From Streptomyces sp. NBC_00094 (lineage in GTDB: Bacteria; Actinomycetota; Actinomycetes; Streptomycetales; Streptomycetaceae): DNA of 64,000 nt. The stretch covers positions 1,054,001 through 1,118,000 of the forward strand of contig NZ_JAPEMB010000001.1 in assembly GCF_026343125.1 (NCBI RefSeq). The letters are read 5' to 3'. The position numbers and the translations under genes were made by a program. Below are positions 16,345 to 24,725 of the stretch, piece by piece (position 1 is the stretch's first letter; each line of letters opens with the position of its first letter). The notes below the pieces were generated by a model. The model searched no databases, was not told the DNA's origin, and worked only from the letters and a program-made list of their open reading frames with translations.

Positions 16345-16911
16345 TCAGCGCGCGGCCTCCAGTACGGACGCGCCGCCGCCCCACGGCTGCTTGCGGATCG
16401 TGCGCAGCAGACGTGACTTGCGCCACCCCGTCACGTGGTCGGCGTAGACCCCGCCCTCCAGGTGGTCGGTCTCGTGCTGGAGGCAGCGGGCGAAGAAGCC
16501 CGTGCCCTCGATCCGTACCGGCGTGCCGTCCATCCGTACGCCCTCCACCACCGCACGGTCGAAGCGCGGCGTCGGCGCCTCCAGGCCCGGCAGCGAGAGA
16601 CAGCCCTCCGGGCCCGGGATCACGTCGCCGTCCGCTTCCACCAACGTCGGGTTCACCACATGGCCCAGGTGGCGCGTGTCCTCGTCGTCGGGGCAGTCGT
16701 AGACGAAGACCCGCAGGCCCACACCCACCTGGTTCGCCGCCAGGCCCACGCCGTGCGCCGCGTACATCGTGGCGAACATGTCCTCGACGAGCCGGGCCAG
16801 TTCGGGGCCGAAGTCGGTGACGGGCGCGCAGGGGGTGTGCAGGACGGGGTCGCCGAGCAGAGTCATCGCTCGGACGAGGCCGGAACTGCCGGGGATGGGG
16901 CGGTTTCGCAT
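16345..16911 (-). CDS. def: Peptide deformylase
   Basis: 188 residues from the ATG at 16911 (an upstream in-frame extension to 17031 is not deformylase-like). All three metal and catalytic motifs are present: GVGLAANQ (about 54), EGCLSLP (about 103) and QHETDHLEG (about 145), giving the Cys-His-His-Glu set of a metal-dependent deformylase. It removes the formyl group from nascent N-terminal Met. Streptomyces carry several paralogues; this could be a secondary one. It is divergent from murT. No ribosome site is visible upstream of the start, so a short or absent leader is possible. Confidence 0.93.
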   Translation of the reverse strand: MRNRPIPGSSGLVRAMTLLGDPVLHTPCAPVTDFGPELARLVEDMFATMYAAHGVGLAANQVGVGLRVFVYDCPDDEDTRHLGHVVNPTLVEADGDVIPGPEGCLSLPGLEAPTPRFDRAVVEGVRMDGTPVRIEGTGFFARCLQHETDHLEGGVYADHVTGWRKSRLLRTIRKQPWGGGASVLEAAR

Positions 16912-16997
16912 GGCCGTAAGGGTACGGTCCGCTGTGACCAGGCTGTTTCGCGCACCTCTCGGCGGTGCCGCTGTTCGGGCTGCTGGCCGGATCTCGA

Positions 16998-17003
16998 TAG
17001 GCT
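16998..17003 (+). promoter_or_regulatory. Candidate -10 box for murT-gatD
   Basis: TAGGCT lies 33 nt before the murT ATG, upstream of the AAGGAGG site at 17020-17026. Confidence 0.45.
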
Positions 17004-17036
17004 GAGCCCGGACCGACGCAAGGAGGAACAAGAACG

Positions 17037-18284
17037 ATGTCAGGACACCCCGGTAATCCAGAGCCGCTTTCGCCGCGCGCCAAGCTGGCCGTGACGGCGG
17101 GCAAGGCCGCGGCCGCGGTGTCGCGTGCGGCCGGTCGCGGCAGCGGATCCGTGATCGGCGGCAAGGTGGCGCTGAAGCTCGACCCGGATCTCCTCGGGCG
17201 GCTCGCGCAGCACCTGGACGTCGTCCTGGTGTCGGCGACCAACGGCAAGACGACGACGACCCGGCTGATCGCCGAGGCGCTCCGCGCCGCCGGCCCCGTG
17301 GTCTCGAACGCCCTCGGCGCGAACATGCCGGCGGGCATCACGTCGGCGCTGGCCGGCGGCTCGGACTCCAAGTACGGCGTCATCGAGGTCGACGAGAAGT
17401 ACCTCGCCGGCGTCGCCCGCGACACCACGCCCAAGGTGATCGCGCTGCTCAACCTCTCCCGCGACCAGCTCGACCGCGCCGCCGAGACCCGGATGCTCGC
17501 CGAGAAGTGGCGCGAGGGCCTCAACGGCACCAAGGCCGTGGTCATCGCCAACGCCGACGACCCGCTCATCGTGTGGGCCGCCTCCTCCTCCCCCAACGTG
17601 GTGTGGGTGGCCGCGGGCCAGGAGTGGAAGGACGACGCCTGGTCGTGCCCCGCCTGCGGCGGTGTGATGCAGCGCCCGGGCGACGACTGGTTCTGCGGCG
17701 AGTGCGGCTTCCGCCGCCCCGCGCCGAGCTGGGCGCTCAGCGGCGACCACGTGCTCGACCCGCACGGTTCGGCCTGGCCGATCCGCCTCCAGCTGCCCGG
17801 CCGCGCCAACAAGGCGAACGCCGCCACCTCCGCCGCGGTCGCCGCGGTCTTCGGGGTGCCGCCGCAGGTGGCCCTGGAGCGCATGTACCAGGTGCAGGCC
17901 GTGGCCGGACGCTACGACGTCGTCTCGTTCCAGGGCCGCGACCTGCGTCTGCTGCTCGCGAAGAACCCGGCCGGCTGGCTGGAGACGTTCTCCCTCATCG
18001 ACGCGCCGCCGACCCCGGTGATCCTCTCCGTCAACGCGCGCGGCGCCGACGGCACGGACACCTCCTGGCTGTGGGACGTGGACTACGGGCGGCTCGCCGG
18101 CCACCCGATCATGGTGATCGGCGACCGGAAGCTGGACCTGGCGGTCCGCCTGGAGGTCGCGGGCGTGGACTTCCGCGTGTGCGAGACGCTCGACGAGGCC
18201 GTCACGATGGCCCCGCCCGGGCAGATCGAGCTGATCGCCAACTACACCGCCTTCCAGGACGTCCGCCGCCGCGTCGGCAACTGA
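17037..18284 (+). CDS. murT: Lipid II isoglutaminyl synthase, Mur ligase subunit MurT
   Basis: 415 residues after a strong AAGGAGG. The Mur ligase P-loop ATNGKTTTTRL lies near residue 70, followed by a four-cysteine zinc ribbon inserted in the middle domain (CPAC near 203, CGEC near 220) and a C-terminal DUF1727 domain containing LAKNPAGW and GDRKLDLAVRL. With GatD it amidates the D-glutamate of lipid II to D-isoglutamine in an ATP-dependent reaction, using ammonia supplied by GatD. The next gene follows after 19 nt. The ribbon insertion is a known MurT feature and sets it apart from MurE/MurF. Confidence 0.95.
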   Translation: MSGHPGNPEPLSPRAKLAVTAGKAAAAVSRAAGRGSGSVIGGKVALKLDPDLLGRLAQHLDVVLVSATNGKTTTTRLIAEALRAAGPVVSNALGANMPAGITSALAGGSDSKYGVIEVDEKYLAGVARDTTPKVIALLNLSRDQLDRAAETRMLAEKWREGLNGTKAVVIANADDPLIVWAASSSPNVVWVAAGQEWKDDAWSCPACGGVMQRPGDDWFCGECGFRRPAPSWALSGDHVLDPHGSAWPIRLQLPGRANKANAATSAAVAAVFGVPPQVALERMYQVQAVAGRYDVVSFQGRDLRLLLAKNPAGWLETFSLIDAPPTPVILSVNARGADGTDTSWLWDVDYGRLAGHPIMVIGDRKLDLAVRLEVAGVDFRVCETLDEAVTMAPPGQIELIANYTAFQDVRRRVGN

Positions 18285-18303
18285 CCCGTAGAGGACTTGC
18301 AGC

Positions 18304-19032
18304 ATGAGTGACAGCAGCCTGCGCCTGGTCTGGGTCTACCCGGACCTGCTCAGCACCTACGGCGACCAGGGCAACGTCCTCGTCGTCCAGCGCCGCGCCG
18401 AGCAGCGCGGCCTCCACGTCGAGCGCGTCGACGTCCGCAGCGACCAGCCGGTGCCGACCTCCGGCGACATCTACCTGATCGGCGGCGGTGAGGACCGTCC
18501 GCAGCGGCTCGCTGCCGAGCGGCTGCGGCGCGACGGCGGCCTCAGCCGGGCCGCGTCCAACGGCGCGATCATCTTCTCGGTCTGCGCCGGCTACCAGATC
18601 CTGGGCCACGAGTTCATCAACGACCTCGGTGAGCGCGAGGCCGGTCTCGGTCTGATCGACGTGATCTCGACCCGTGGCGAGGGCGAGCGGTGCGTCGGCG
18701 ACGTCCTCGCGGACATCGACCCGCGGCTCGGCCTGCCCCAGCTGACCGGGTTCGAGAACCACCAGGGCATCACCCATCTCGGCCCGACGGCCCGGCCGTT
18801 CGCCCGGACCGTCTTCGGCAACGGCAACGGGACCGGCGACGGCACCGAGGGCGCGTACAACGACACCGTCTTCGGTACGTACATGCACGGACCCGTCATG
18901 GCCCGGAACCCGCAGATCGCGGACCTGCTCCTGAAGCTGGCCCTCGACGTGAACGCGCTGCCGCCGACCGACGACCGGTGGTACGAGGCGCTGCGCGCCG
19001 AGCGCATCGCGGCGGCCACGCAGCCCGCCTGA
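18304..19032 (+). CDS. gatD: Lipid II isoglutaminyl synthase, glutaminase subunit GatD
   Basis: 242 residues. A class I (triad-like) glutamine amidotransferase: the nucleophilic Cys is in SVCAGYQILGHEF (about residue 94) and the catalytic His in GTYMHGPVMARNP (about 195). It produces ammonia from glutamine for MurT. GAGGAC lies upstream of the ATG. The MurT-GatD pair is the standard organisation in Gram-positive bacteria with amidated peptidoglycan stems. A hairpin at 19091-19122 separates it from pfkA. Confidence 0.94.
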   Translation: MSDSSLRLVWVYPDLLSTYGDQGNVLVVQRRAEQRGLHVERVDVRSDQPVPTSGDIYLIGGGEDRPQRLAAERLRRDGGLSRAASNGAIIFSVCAGYQILGHEFINDLGEREAGLGLIDVISTRGEGERCVGDVLADIDPRLGLPQLTGFENHQGITHLGPTARPFARTVFGNGNGTGDGTEGAYNDTVFGTYMHGPVMARNPQIADLLLKLALDVNALPPTDDRWYEALRAERIAAATQPA

Positions 19033-19090
19033 TCCCCGCTCACGGGCTCGTACGAACGTACGGTGTCCACTGTGCGGACATCCGTTTCGG

Positions 19091-19122
19091 CCCCGCCACC
19101 CTGCACCGATAGGGTGGCGGGG
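19091..19122 (+). terminator. Terminator hairpin overlapping the pfkA -10 region
   Basis: CCCCGCCACCCT (19091-19102) and AGGGTGGCGGGG (19111-19122) form a perfect 12-bp stem with an 8-nt loop. The sequence TAGGGT at 19110-19115, a good -10 box for pfkA, lies in the 3' arm. Confidence 0.65.
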
Positions 19123-19178
19123 ATCCAGCCGGACGACGTGGTCCGGGAGTCGGCCCACGTTGCAAAGGTTTTTGGGCT

Positions 19179-20204
19179 ATGCGCATTGGTGTGCTCACCT
19201 CCGGCGGAGACTGCCCCGGTCTGAATGCCGTCATCCGTTCCGTCGTGCACCGCGCCGTCGTCGACCACGGTGACGAGGTCATCGGCTTCCACGACGGTTG
19301 GAAGGGCTTGCTGGAATGTGACTACCGCAAGCTCGACCTCGACGCGGTGGGCGGCATACTCGCCCGCGGCGGCACCATCCTCGGCTCCTCGCGGGTCCAG
19401 CCCGCGCACCTGGTCGGCGGCGTCGAGCGCGCCCGCGGCCACGTCGCCGACCTCGGCCTCGACGCCATCATCCCGATCGGCGGAGAGGGCACGCTGAAGG
19501 CGGCGAACCTGCTCTCCGAGGCGGGCCTGCCCATCGTCGGGGTCCCGAAGACCATCGACAACGACATCGCCTCCACCGACGTCACCTTCGGCTTCGACAC
19601 GGCCGTCACCGTGGCCACCGAGGCCCTCGACCGGCTGAAGACGACCGCCGAGTCCCACCAGCGGGTCCTCGTCGTCGAGGTCATGGGCCGGCACACCGGC
19701 TGGATCGCGCTCCACTCCGGCATGGCCGCCGGCGCTCACGCCGTGGTCGTCCCGGAGCGCCCCTTCGACATCGACGAGCTGACCGCCCGGGTCGGGGCGC
19801 GGTTCGAGGCCGGCAAGCGCTTCGCGATCGTCGTCGTCGCCGAGGGCGCGAAGCCGCGTGAGGGCTCGATGGACTTCAAGACCGCGGGCACCGACATCTA
19901 CGGCCACGAGCGGTTCACCGGCATCGCCAACCAGCTCTCCGTCGAGCTGGAGCAGCGCCTCGGCAAGGAGGCCCGCCCGGTCATCCTCGGCCACGTCCAG
20001 CGCGGCGGTACCCCCACGGCGTACGACCGCGTCCTCGCGACCCGCTTCGGCTGGCACGCGGTGGAGGCGGCGCACCGCGGCGAGTTCGGCATGCTGACCG
20101 CGCTGCGCGGCACGGACATCGTCATGGTGCCGCTGGCGCAGGCCGTCGAGTCGCTCAAGACGGTCCCGGAGGACCGCTACGCCGAGGCGGAGTGCGTGCT
20201 CTGA
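19179..20204 (+). CDS. pfkA: ATP-dependent 6-phosphofructokinase (group III)
   Basis: 341 residues. The PFK motifs are GGDCPGLNAVIR (N-terminus), GGEGTLKAA (about 101), PKTIDNDI (about 123) and MGRHTGWIA. The Gly in GGEG where pyrophosphate enzymes have Asp points to ATP as phosphoryl donor, while the Lys in PKTIDND is the group III state rather than the bacterial PGTIDND. This combination is known from the Streptomyces ATP-PFKs. It phosphorylates fructose 6-phosphate in glycolysis. A 14-bp hairpin follows. Confidence 0.96.
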   Translation: MRIGVLTSGGDCPGLNAVIRSVVHRAVVDHGDEVIGFHDGWKGLLECDYRKLDLDAVGGILARGGTILGSSRVQPAHLVGGVERARGHVADLGLDAIIPIGGEGTLKAANLLSEAGLPIVGVPKTIDNDIASTDVTFGFDTAVTVATEALDRLKTTAESHQRVLVVEVMGRHTGWIALHSGMAAGAHAVVVPERPFDIDELTARVGARFEAGKRFAIVVVAEGAKPREGSMDFKTAGTDIYGHERFTGIANQLSVELEQRLGKEARPVILGHVQRGGTPTAYDRVLATRFGWHAVEAAHRGEFGMLTALRGTDIVMVPLAQAVESLKTVPEDRYAEAECVL

Positions 20205-20233
20205 GCGGCGCCATGAGGTGACGTCGTGAAGTG

Positions 20234-20273
20234 AGAACCGCCCCCGGTCGCAGTCGCGGCCGGGGGCGGTTCT
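20234..20273 (+). terminator. pfkA terminator
   Basis: A perfect 14-bp stem (20234-20247 with 20260-20273) and 12-nt loop. Confidence 0.8.
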
Positions 20274-20278
20274 AGTCT
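20273..20278 (+). promoter_or_regulatory. Candidate -10 box for ctaG
   Basis: TAGTCT directly abuts the pfkA terminator and would start transcription about 35 nt before the ctaG ATG. Confidence 0.45.
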
Positions 20279-20319
20279 GGTGCGGACAACAAGCGCGAAT
20301 CGGGCTCCAGGAGTACTAG

Positions 20320-21270
20320 ATGGATCACAGCGGGCACGGCATGACCACGGATCTGCCGCCGTTCACGCTGGGGCGGGGCCTGGAGTTCTCTCCCGACCTC
20401 TTCTTCCTGATCGGCTGCCTCGCGGGGCTCGGTCTGTACGGCTGGGGTGTGGCGCGGCTGCGCCGGCGCGGTGACGCGTGGCCTGTGAGCCGGACGGTGT
20501 TCTTCACCATCGGCGTGCTGACCATCGCCCTGGTGATGTGCACCAAGCTCAACGACTACGGCATGGTCATGTTCAGCGTGCACATGGTGCAGCACATGGT
20601 GATCTCCATGCTGTCGCCGATCCTGCTGCTGCTCGGCGCGCCGGTGACGCTGGCGCTGCGGGCGCTCCCGGTGGCCGGCCGGGGGTCGACGGGGCCGCGT
20701 GAGCTGCTTCTGAAGCTGCTGCACAGCCGGTACATGAAGGTGATCACGCACCCCGGTTTCACGATCCCGATGTTCATCGCGAGCCTGTACGCGCTGTACT
20801 TCACGCCGCTGTTCGACTTCCTGATGGGGTCGAAGCCGGGGCACATCGGGATGATGGTGCACTTCCTGATGGTCGGTGTGGTCTTCTTCTGGCCGATCAT
20901 GGGCGTGGACCCGGGCCCGCACCGGCCGGGTTACGTGATGCGGATGCTGGAGCTGTTCGCGGGGATGCCGTTCCACGCGTTCTTCGGCATCGCGCTGATG
21001 ATGGCCAGCGAGCCGATGGTCAAGGCGTACCAGAACCCGCCGGCCTCCCTGGGGATCGACGCCCTCGCCGACCAGAACGCGGCGGGAGGCATCGCCTGGG
21101 CGTTCAGCGAGATCCCGTCGGTGCTCGTGCTGATCGCGCTGGTCTTCCAGTGGTACCGCTCCGAGCAGCGGCAGGCCGTCCGCCTGGACCGGGCAGCCGA
21201 CCGGAACGGGGACAAGGAGCTGGAGGCGTACAACGCGTACCTGGCCTCGCTCCGGACCCGGAGCCAGTGA
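20320..21270 (+). CDS. ctaG: Cytochrome c oxidase assembly protein, CtaG (caa3) family
   Basis: 316 residues with about seven membrane helices. The N-terminal MDHSGHGM is His-rich. The family marks are MFSVHMVQHMVISMLSPILL and the later PFHAFFGIALMMAS. CtaG_Cox11-unrelated caa3-type CtaG proteins help insert copper or assemble the oxidase. The last two bases of the gene share a GTGA overlap with a tiny repetitive ORF. The terminal SQ stop lies right at the start of a 12-bp tandem repeat. Confidence 0.9.
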   Translation: MDHSGHGMTTDLPPFTLGRGLEFSPDLFFLIGCLAGLGLYGWGVARLRRRGDAWPVSRTVFFTIGVLTIALVMCTKLNDYGMVMFSVHMVQHMVISMLSPILLLLGAPVTLALRALPVAGRGSTGPRELLLKLLHSRYMKVITHPGFTIPMFIASLYALYFTPLFDFLMGSKPGHIGMMVHFLMVGVVFFWPIMGVDPGPHRPGYVMRMLELFAGMPFHAFFGIALMMASEPMVKAYQNPPASLGIDALADQNAAGGIAWAFSEIPSVLVLIALVFQWYRSEQRQAVRLDRAADRNGDKELEAYNAYLASLRTRSQ

Positions 21271-21350
21271 ACGGCCCGATGAACGGCCCGATGAACGGCC
21301 CGGTGCACATCCTGGTGAACGGCCCTGTGCACGGACCCGTGGTCGACCGG
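21267..21350 (+). repeat. Seven imperfect 12-bp tandem repeats after ctaG
   Basis: Units are GTGAACGGCCCG, ATGAACGGCCCG (twice), GTGCACATCCTG, GTGAACGGCCCT, GTGCACGGACCC and GTGGTCGACCGG. Because the unit is a multiple of three it keeps one reading frame open. Confidence 0.85.
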
Positions 21351-21389
21351 GTGACCGCTCCGGCGCACGCCGGAGCGTCCGGGGAGTAG
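21267..21389 (+). CDS. Possible 40-residue repetitive peptide coupled to ctaG
   Basis: A frame beginning at the GTG that overlaps the ctaG stop (GTGA) runs for 40 codons to the TAG at 21387-21389. It reads as repeated NGPM/NGPV tetrapeptides, then a short GC-rich tail. There is no separate ribosome site; translation would depend on coupling to ctaG. It is equally possible that this is non-coding repeat DNA. I do not recognise the peptide. Confidence 0.3.
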   Translation: MNGPMNGPMNGPVHILVNGPVHGPVVDRVTAPAHAGASGE

Positions 21390-21461
21390 CGCGTGCCCCC
21401 CTCCCGGGGTCACGATGGGCTGGACAGCTTCCGCGGCCCCGGTCGGCAGGAGGGTGGAATG

Positions 21462-21680
21462 ATGTCCGGTTCCACGAAGACGATGGCGGCGCTCACGGGC
21501 GCGGCTCTGGTGCTGACGACGACCTACACGGTGGCGCTCGGCAGCAGTGGCTGGCTCTGGTTCGGCCTGGTGGTGCTGATCGTGGCGACGATCGGGATGG
21601 CGGCGGCCGACAGCGCGGCCCCGGCCGCGCCGCGCACACGGCGCCCGCCGGACGGCCGGCCCGGTACGACGCAGCCCTGA
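21462..21680 (+). CDS. Small membrane protein of unknown function
   Basis: 72 residues with two hydrophobic segments (about residues 7-24 and 29-46) and a Pro/Arg-rich, probably cytosolic tail. AGGAGGGTGGA precedes two adjacent ATG codons at 21459 and 21462; the second has the better spacing. Small proteins of this type are common near streptomycete ctaG genes, but no function is assigned. Confidence 0.7.
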   Translation: MSGSTKTMAALTGAALVLTTTYTVALGSSGWLWFGLVVLIVATIGMAAADSAAPAAPRTRRPPDGRPGTTQP

Positions 21681-21710
21681 ACCGCGGCCCCGCCGTTCCC
21701 TGGTGTATCC

Positions 21711-21757
21711 GGGTCGTCCTCGCCTCGCGCGCTACCCGCGCGGGGCGAGGACGACCC
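21711..21757. terminator. Strong bidirectional hairpin overlapping the DUF3048 stop
   Basis: A perfect 14-bp outer stem (21711-21724 with 21744-21757) encloses a second GC stem (CGCGCG). The stop of the minus-strand DUF3048 gene lies inside the loop, so the last codons of that gene are part of the terminator. Confidence 0.75.
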
Positions 21758-22760
21758 AGGTCTGCCCCGGGGCGAAGGCGAGGGGCTTGCCGTCCGGGGT
21801 GGTGAAGGTGGTGCCCGAGGCCGTCGAGGGCCGTGACCAGCGAGCCTCGTACGACCGGCCGTCGCGGAGCACGAGCGCGCTGCCGCTGCCCGTGGTCTCG
21901 GTGTACGGGGAGACCGAGCCGTACCGGTCCTGGAAGTCGGACGGCCGGATGGTGACGCGCTGGACGACGACCGTCTCGGGGGTGAGCGGTCCGGTGTCGG
22001 TGGCGCGGGCCTCGCGGCCGTCCATCGCCACCCGCCAGGCGCTGTCGGCCGCGGACCAGGTGAAGGTGTAGCGAGCCGCCGGGAAACGGACGGTCGAGGA
22101 GTCGACCGGGGTGCCGCCGACCGGGGCGGCCCCGAAGCGGAAGCCGACGTCCCGGGCGTTCTCGGCCCCCGGGTCGGTGGCGAGGGCGCGCGCGGGGCGC
22201 AGGTAGAGGTTGTGCGGGGCGGCCCGGTCCGGAGAGCGCCGGAAGACCTCCGGGGCGGTGGTCTCGGTGACGAGGTGCAGCGGTGCGGCCTCCAGCAGGG
22301 GGGTCAGGGCGGTCTGGGCCCCCGAGTAGCCCAGTACGGGCCGGCCGAAGGCGGCGAGGAGGGCGATGTCGGACTCGCGGGCGCTGCGGACGGGGCCGGT
22401 GAGTTCGGGGAGGCGGGAGGAGTAGACGGCCAGGAGCCGGGTGACCCCGCCCTCGACCTGTTCGACGTAGACGAGGTCGGCCTCGCCGAGGCCGGTGTGG
22501 GGCCGGGCCGCCGCCACGTTGTCGATCTTGACCGCGAGCACCGGGGCAGGTCGCGCGGGGAGTCCGGTGAACGGTGACCGGCCGGTGGGCGCGGGGGCCG
22601 AGGTGGCGGGCGAGGCGGTGGGCGTCGGCGTGGGGGCCGGGTCCTTCGGGCCCTGTCCCGAGCAGCCGTACAGACCGGCCGCCGTCAGCGCGCAGAGCAG
22701 CGCGGTGAGGACGCGGCCGGGGCGCCCGAGGGGTGTCCTGTCTCCGCGCTCGCCTGTCAT
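21732..22760 (-). CDS. DUF3048 (YerB-like) lipoprotein
   Basis: 342 residues from the ATG at 22760, with GGGGGAG upstream. The signal segment ends in a lipobox, AAGLYGC, so the protein is anchored outside the membrane. A Thr/Pro-rich linker follows, then DUF3048 features: VLAVKIDNVAAARPHTGL near the start of the domain, YVEQVEGGVTRLLAVY, and ESDIALLAAFGRPVLGYSGA. The family (B. subtilis YerB) has no known reaction. It is divergent from plsC by about 80 bp. Confidence 0.9.
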   Translation of the reverse strand: MTGERGDRTPLGRPGRVLTALLCALTAAGLYGCSGQGPKDPAPTPTPTASPATSAPAPTGRSPFTGLPARPAPVLAVKIDNVAAARPHTGLGEADLVYVEQVEGGVTRLLAVYSSRLPELTGPVRSARESDIALLAAFGRPVLGYSGAQTALTPLLEAAPLHLVTETTAPEVFRRSPDRAAPHNLYLRPARALATDPGAENARDVGFRFGAAPVGGTPVDSSTVRFPAARYTFTWSAADSAWRVAMDGREARATDTGPLTPETVVVQRVTIRPSDFQDRYGSVSPYTETTGSGSALVLRDGRSYEARWSRPSTASGTTFTTPDGKPLAFAPGQTWVVLAPRG

Positions 22761-22840
22761 GGTGACGCTCCCCCACCAGTGGACCACGGGCCCTGGTGGG
22801 GATACAACGGGCGTGACGGACAGACGAACGGGGGCCGCGG

Positions 22841-23560
22841 GTGTTCTACCACCTGATGAAGTACGTACTGCTCGGTCCGCTCCTCAGGCTGCTCTTCCGG
22901 CCGCGGATCGAGGGGCTCGAACACGTCCCGGAGGAGGGCGCGGCGATCGTCGCGGGCAATCACCTCTCCTTCTCCGACCATTTCCTGATGCCGGTCGTGC
23001 TCGACCGGCGGATCACCTTCCTCGCGAAGCAGGAGTACTTCACGGGGCCGGGGATCAAGGGGCGGCTGACGGCCGCCTTCTTCCGGGCCGCCGGTCAGAT
23101 CCCGGTGGACCGGTCCGGTAAGGAGGCAGGGCAGGCGGCGATCCGTGAGGGGCTCGGCGTCCTGGACAAGGGCGAGCTGCTCGGCATCTATCCCGAGGGG
23201 ACCCGTTCGCACGACGGACGGCTCTACAAGGGCAAGGTGGGGGTGGCGGTGATGGCGCTGACCGCCGGGGTGCCGGTGGTGCCGTGCGCGATGGTCGGCA
23301 CCTTCGAGATCCAGCCGCCGGGGAAGGTCGTGCCGCGGATCCGCCGGGTCACGATCCGCTTCGGGGCGCCGCTGGACTTCTCCCGCTTCGCGGGGTCGGC
23401 GGGCGAGCGGGCCGTGGTCCGCGCGGTGACCGACGAGATCATGTACGAGATCCTGCGGCTGTCCGGGCAGGAGTACGTGGACGCGTACGCGGCGGTGGTG
23501 AAGGCGGCGGAGGCGGGGAACGACGTACCCGCGCGAAAGTTCCGCCGCCGGGAACGCTGA
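22841..23560 (+). CDS. plsC: 1-acyl-sn-glycerol-3-phosphate acyltransferase
   Basis: 239 residues from a GTG. The acyltransferase motif I NHLSFSDH (about 40, NHxxxxD form), motif II region RAAGQIPVDR and motif III YPEGTRSHDG (about 119) are all clear. It transfers an acyl chain to the 2-position of lysophosphatidic acid in membrane phospholipid synthesis. Streptomyces have several PlsC paralogues, so the exact acyl acceptor is not certain. Confidence 0.92.
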   Translation: MFYHLMKYVLLGPLLRLLFRPRIEGLEHVPEEGAAIVAGNHLSFSDHFLMPVVLDRRITFLAKQEYFTGPGIKGRLTAAFFRAAGQIPVDRSGKEAGQAAIREGLGVLDKGELLGIYPEGTRSHDGRLYKGKVGVAVMALTAGVPVVPCAMVGTFEIQPPGKVVPRIRRVTIRFGAPLDFSRFAGSAGERAVVRAVTDEIMYEILRLSGQEYVDAYAAVVKAAEAGNDVPARKFRRRER

Positions 23561-23586
23561 CGGCGGATCCGCGCACGGCGCAATCC

Positions 23587-23617
23587 TTTGGACCGGTGCT
23601 CCCGGCCCCCGTAGCGT
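23587..23617 (+). promoter_or_regulatory. Candidate sigma-70 promoter of a leaderless epimerase gene
   Basis: TTGGAC (23587-23592) and TAGCGT (23612-23617) with 19-nt spacing. The predicted start falls on or next to the ATG at 23625. Confidence 0.55.
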
Positions 23618-23624
23618 CGTGATC

Positions 23625-24659
23625 ATGACCAAGGGAAACGCGTTCGTACTGGGTGGGTCGGGACAGGTGGGGCGGGCGGCCGTGCGGGCCCTCGTCGCGG
23701 ACGGCTGGGAGGTGACGGCCGCCTCGCGGGGCGGCGTCAGGGACGAGAGGTGGCCGGACGAGGTCCGCTCGGTGCGGCTCGACCGGACCGAGGAGGGGGC
23801 GCTCGCGGCGGGGCTGGGCGACGGCTGTGACGTGCTCGTCGACATCGTCGCGTACGACGGTGCGCACGGCAGGCAGCTGACCGGTCTCGCCGACCGGATC
23901 GGTTCGGCGGTGGTGGTGTCGAGCGGCGCCGTCTACGAGGACGCGCAGGGCCGCAGCTTCGACACCCAGGACCGGCCGGACGGCTTCCCCGCCTTCCCGG
24001 TGCCCACCCCGGAGGAGTGGCCGACGGTCGCGCCCGGCGACACGACGTACAGCACGCGGAAGATCGCCCTGGAGCGGGAGTTGCTGGCGGCGGGCGACGC
24101 GCTGCCGACGACGCTGCTGCGGGCGGGCGCGATCCACGGGCCGTACAGCCCGGGTCCGCGCGAGCTGTGGTTCGTCAAGCGGGCGCTCGACGGGCGGCCG
24201 GTGCGCGTCCTCGCGTACGGCGGCACCTCGCGGTTCCACCCGGTCCACGTGGACAACCTCGCGGAGCTCGTCCGGCTCGCGGCGGCGAAGCCGGGCAGCC
24301 GGGTGCTCAACGGCGGCGACCCCGAGGCGCCGACGGTGGCCGAGATCGGGGCGGCGATCGACGCGGTCATGGGGGTGACGAGCGAGACGGTACTGATGGA
24401 CGGGGAGCCGGACGGCACGGTGGGGTCCACTCCGTGGACCGCGCCGCATCCCGTCGTCTACGACATGACGGCGGCCGAGCGGGAGCTGGGGTACCGGCCG
24501 GTGGTGTCGTACGCCGAGACGCTGCCGGAGACGGTGGAGTGGCTGACGGGGCACCTGGGCGACCGGGAGTGGCGGGAGGCCTTCACGGGGCTCGCGAAGT
24601 ACGGCGTGGACCTCTTCGACTACGCGGCGGAGGACGCCTGGCTGGCGTCCCGGGGCTGA
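23625..24659 (+). CDS. NAD-dependent epimerase/dehydratase family protein
   Basis: 344 residues from the ATG at 23625; a GTG at 23619 is in frame but a -10 box is closely placed. The N-terminus has the Rossmann motif VLGGSGQVGRAAV. TTYSTRKIALE gives an extended-SDR YxxxK-like site (Y-S-T-R-K), and RFHPVHVDNLAELV matches the substrate-domain motif of reductases related to CSP41/isoflavone-type epimerases. It is probably a cytosolic NAD(P)-dependent sugar or small-molecule oxidoreductase; the substrate is not known. A hairpin separates it from the convergent peptidase. Confidence 0.87.
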   Translation: MTKGNAFVLGGSGQVGRAAVRALVADGWEVTAASRGGVRDERWPDEVRSVRLDRTEEGALAAGLGDGCDVLVDIVAYDGAHGRQLTGLADRIGSAVVVSSGAVYEDAQGRSFDTQDRPDGFPAFPVPTPEEWPTVAPGDTTYSTRKIALERELLAAGDALPTTLLRAGAIHGPYSPGPRELWFVKRALDGRPVRVLAYGGTSRFHPVHVDNLAELVRLAAAKPGSRVLNGGDPEAPTVAEIGAAIDAVMGVTSETVLMDGEPDGTVGSTPWTAPHPVVYDMTAAERELGYRPVVSYAETLPETVEWLTGHLGDREWREAFTGLAKYGVDLFDYAAEDAWLASRG

Positions 24660-24678
24660 CCCGGACGCGGGAAGAGGA

Positions 24679-24697
24679 GCGGTCGTCGGACGACCGC
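24679..24697. terminator. Convergent terminator
   Basis: GCGGTCGTC (24679-24687) and GACGACCGC (24689-24697) form a tight stem, extended outward by a purine/pyrimidine-rich flank (GAAGAGGA / CCCTCTCC). Confidence 0.65.
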
Positions 24698-24725
24698 CCC
24701 TCTCCTCAGCGCTCTGCGGCGGCCG

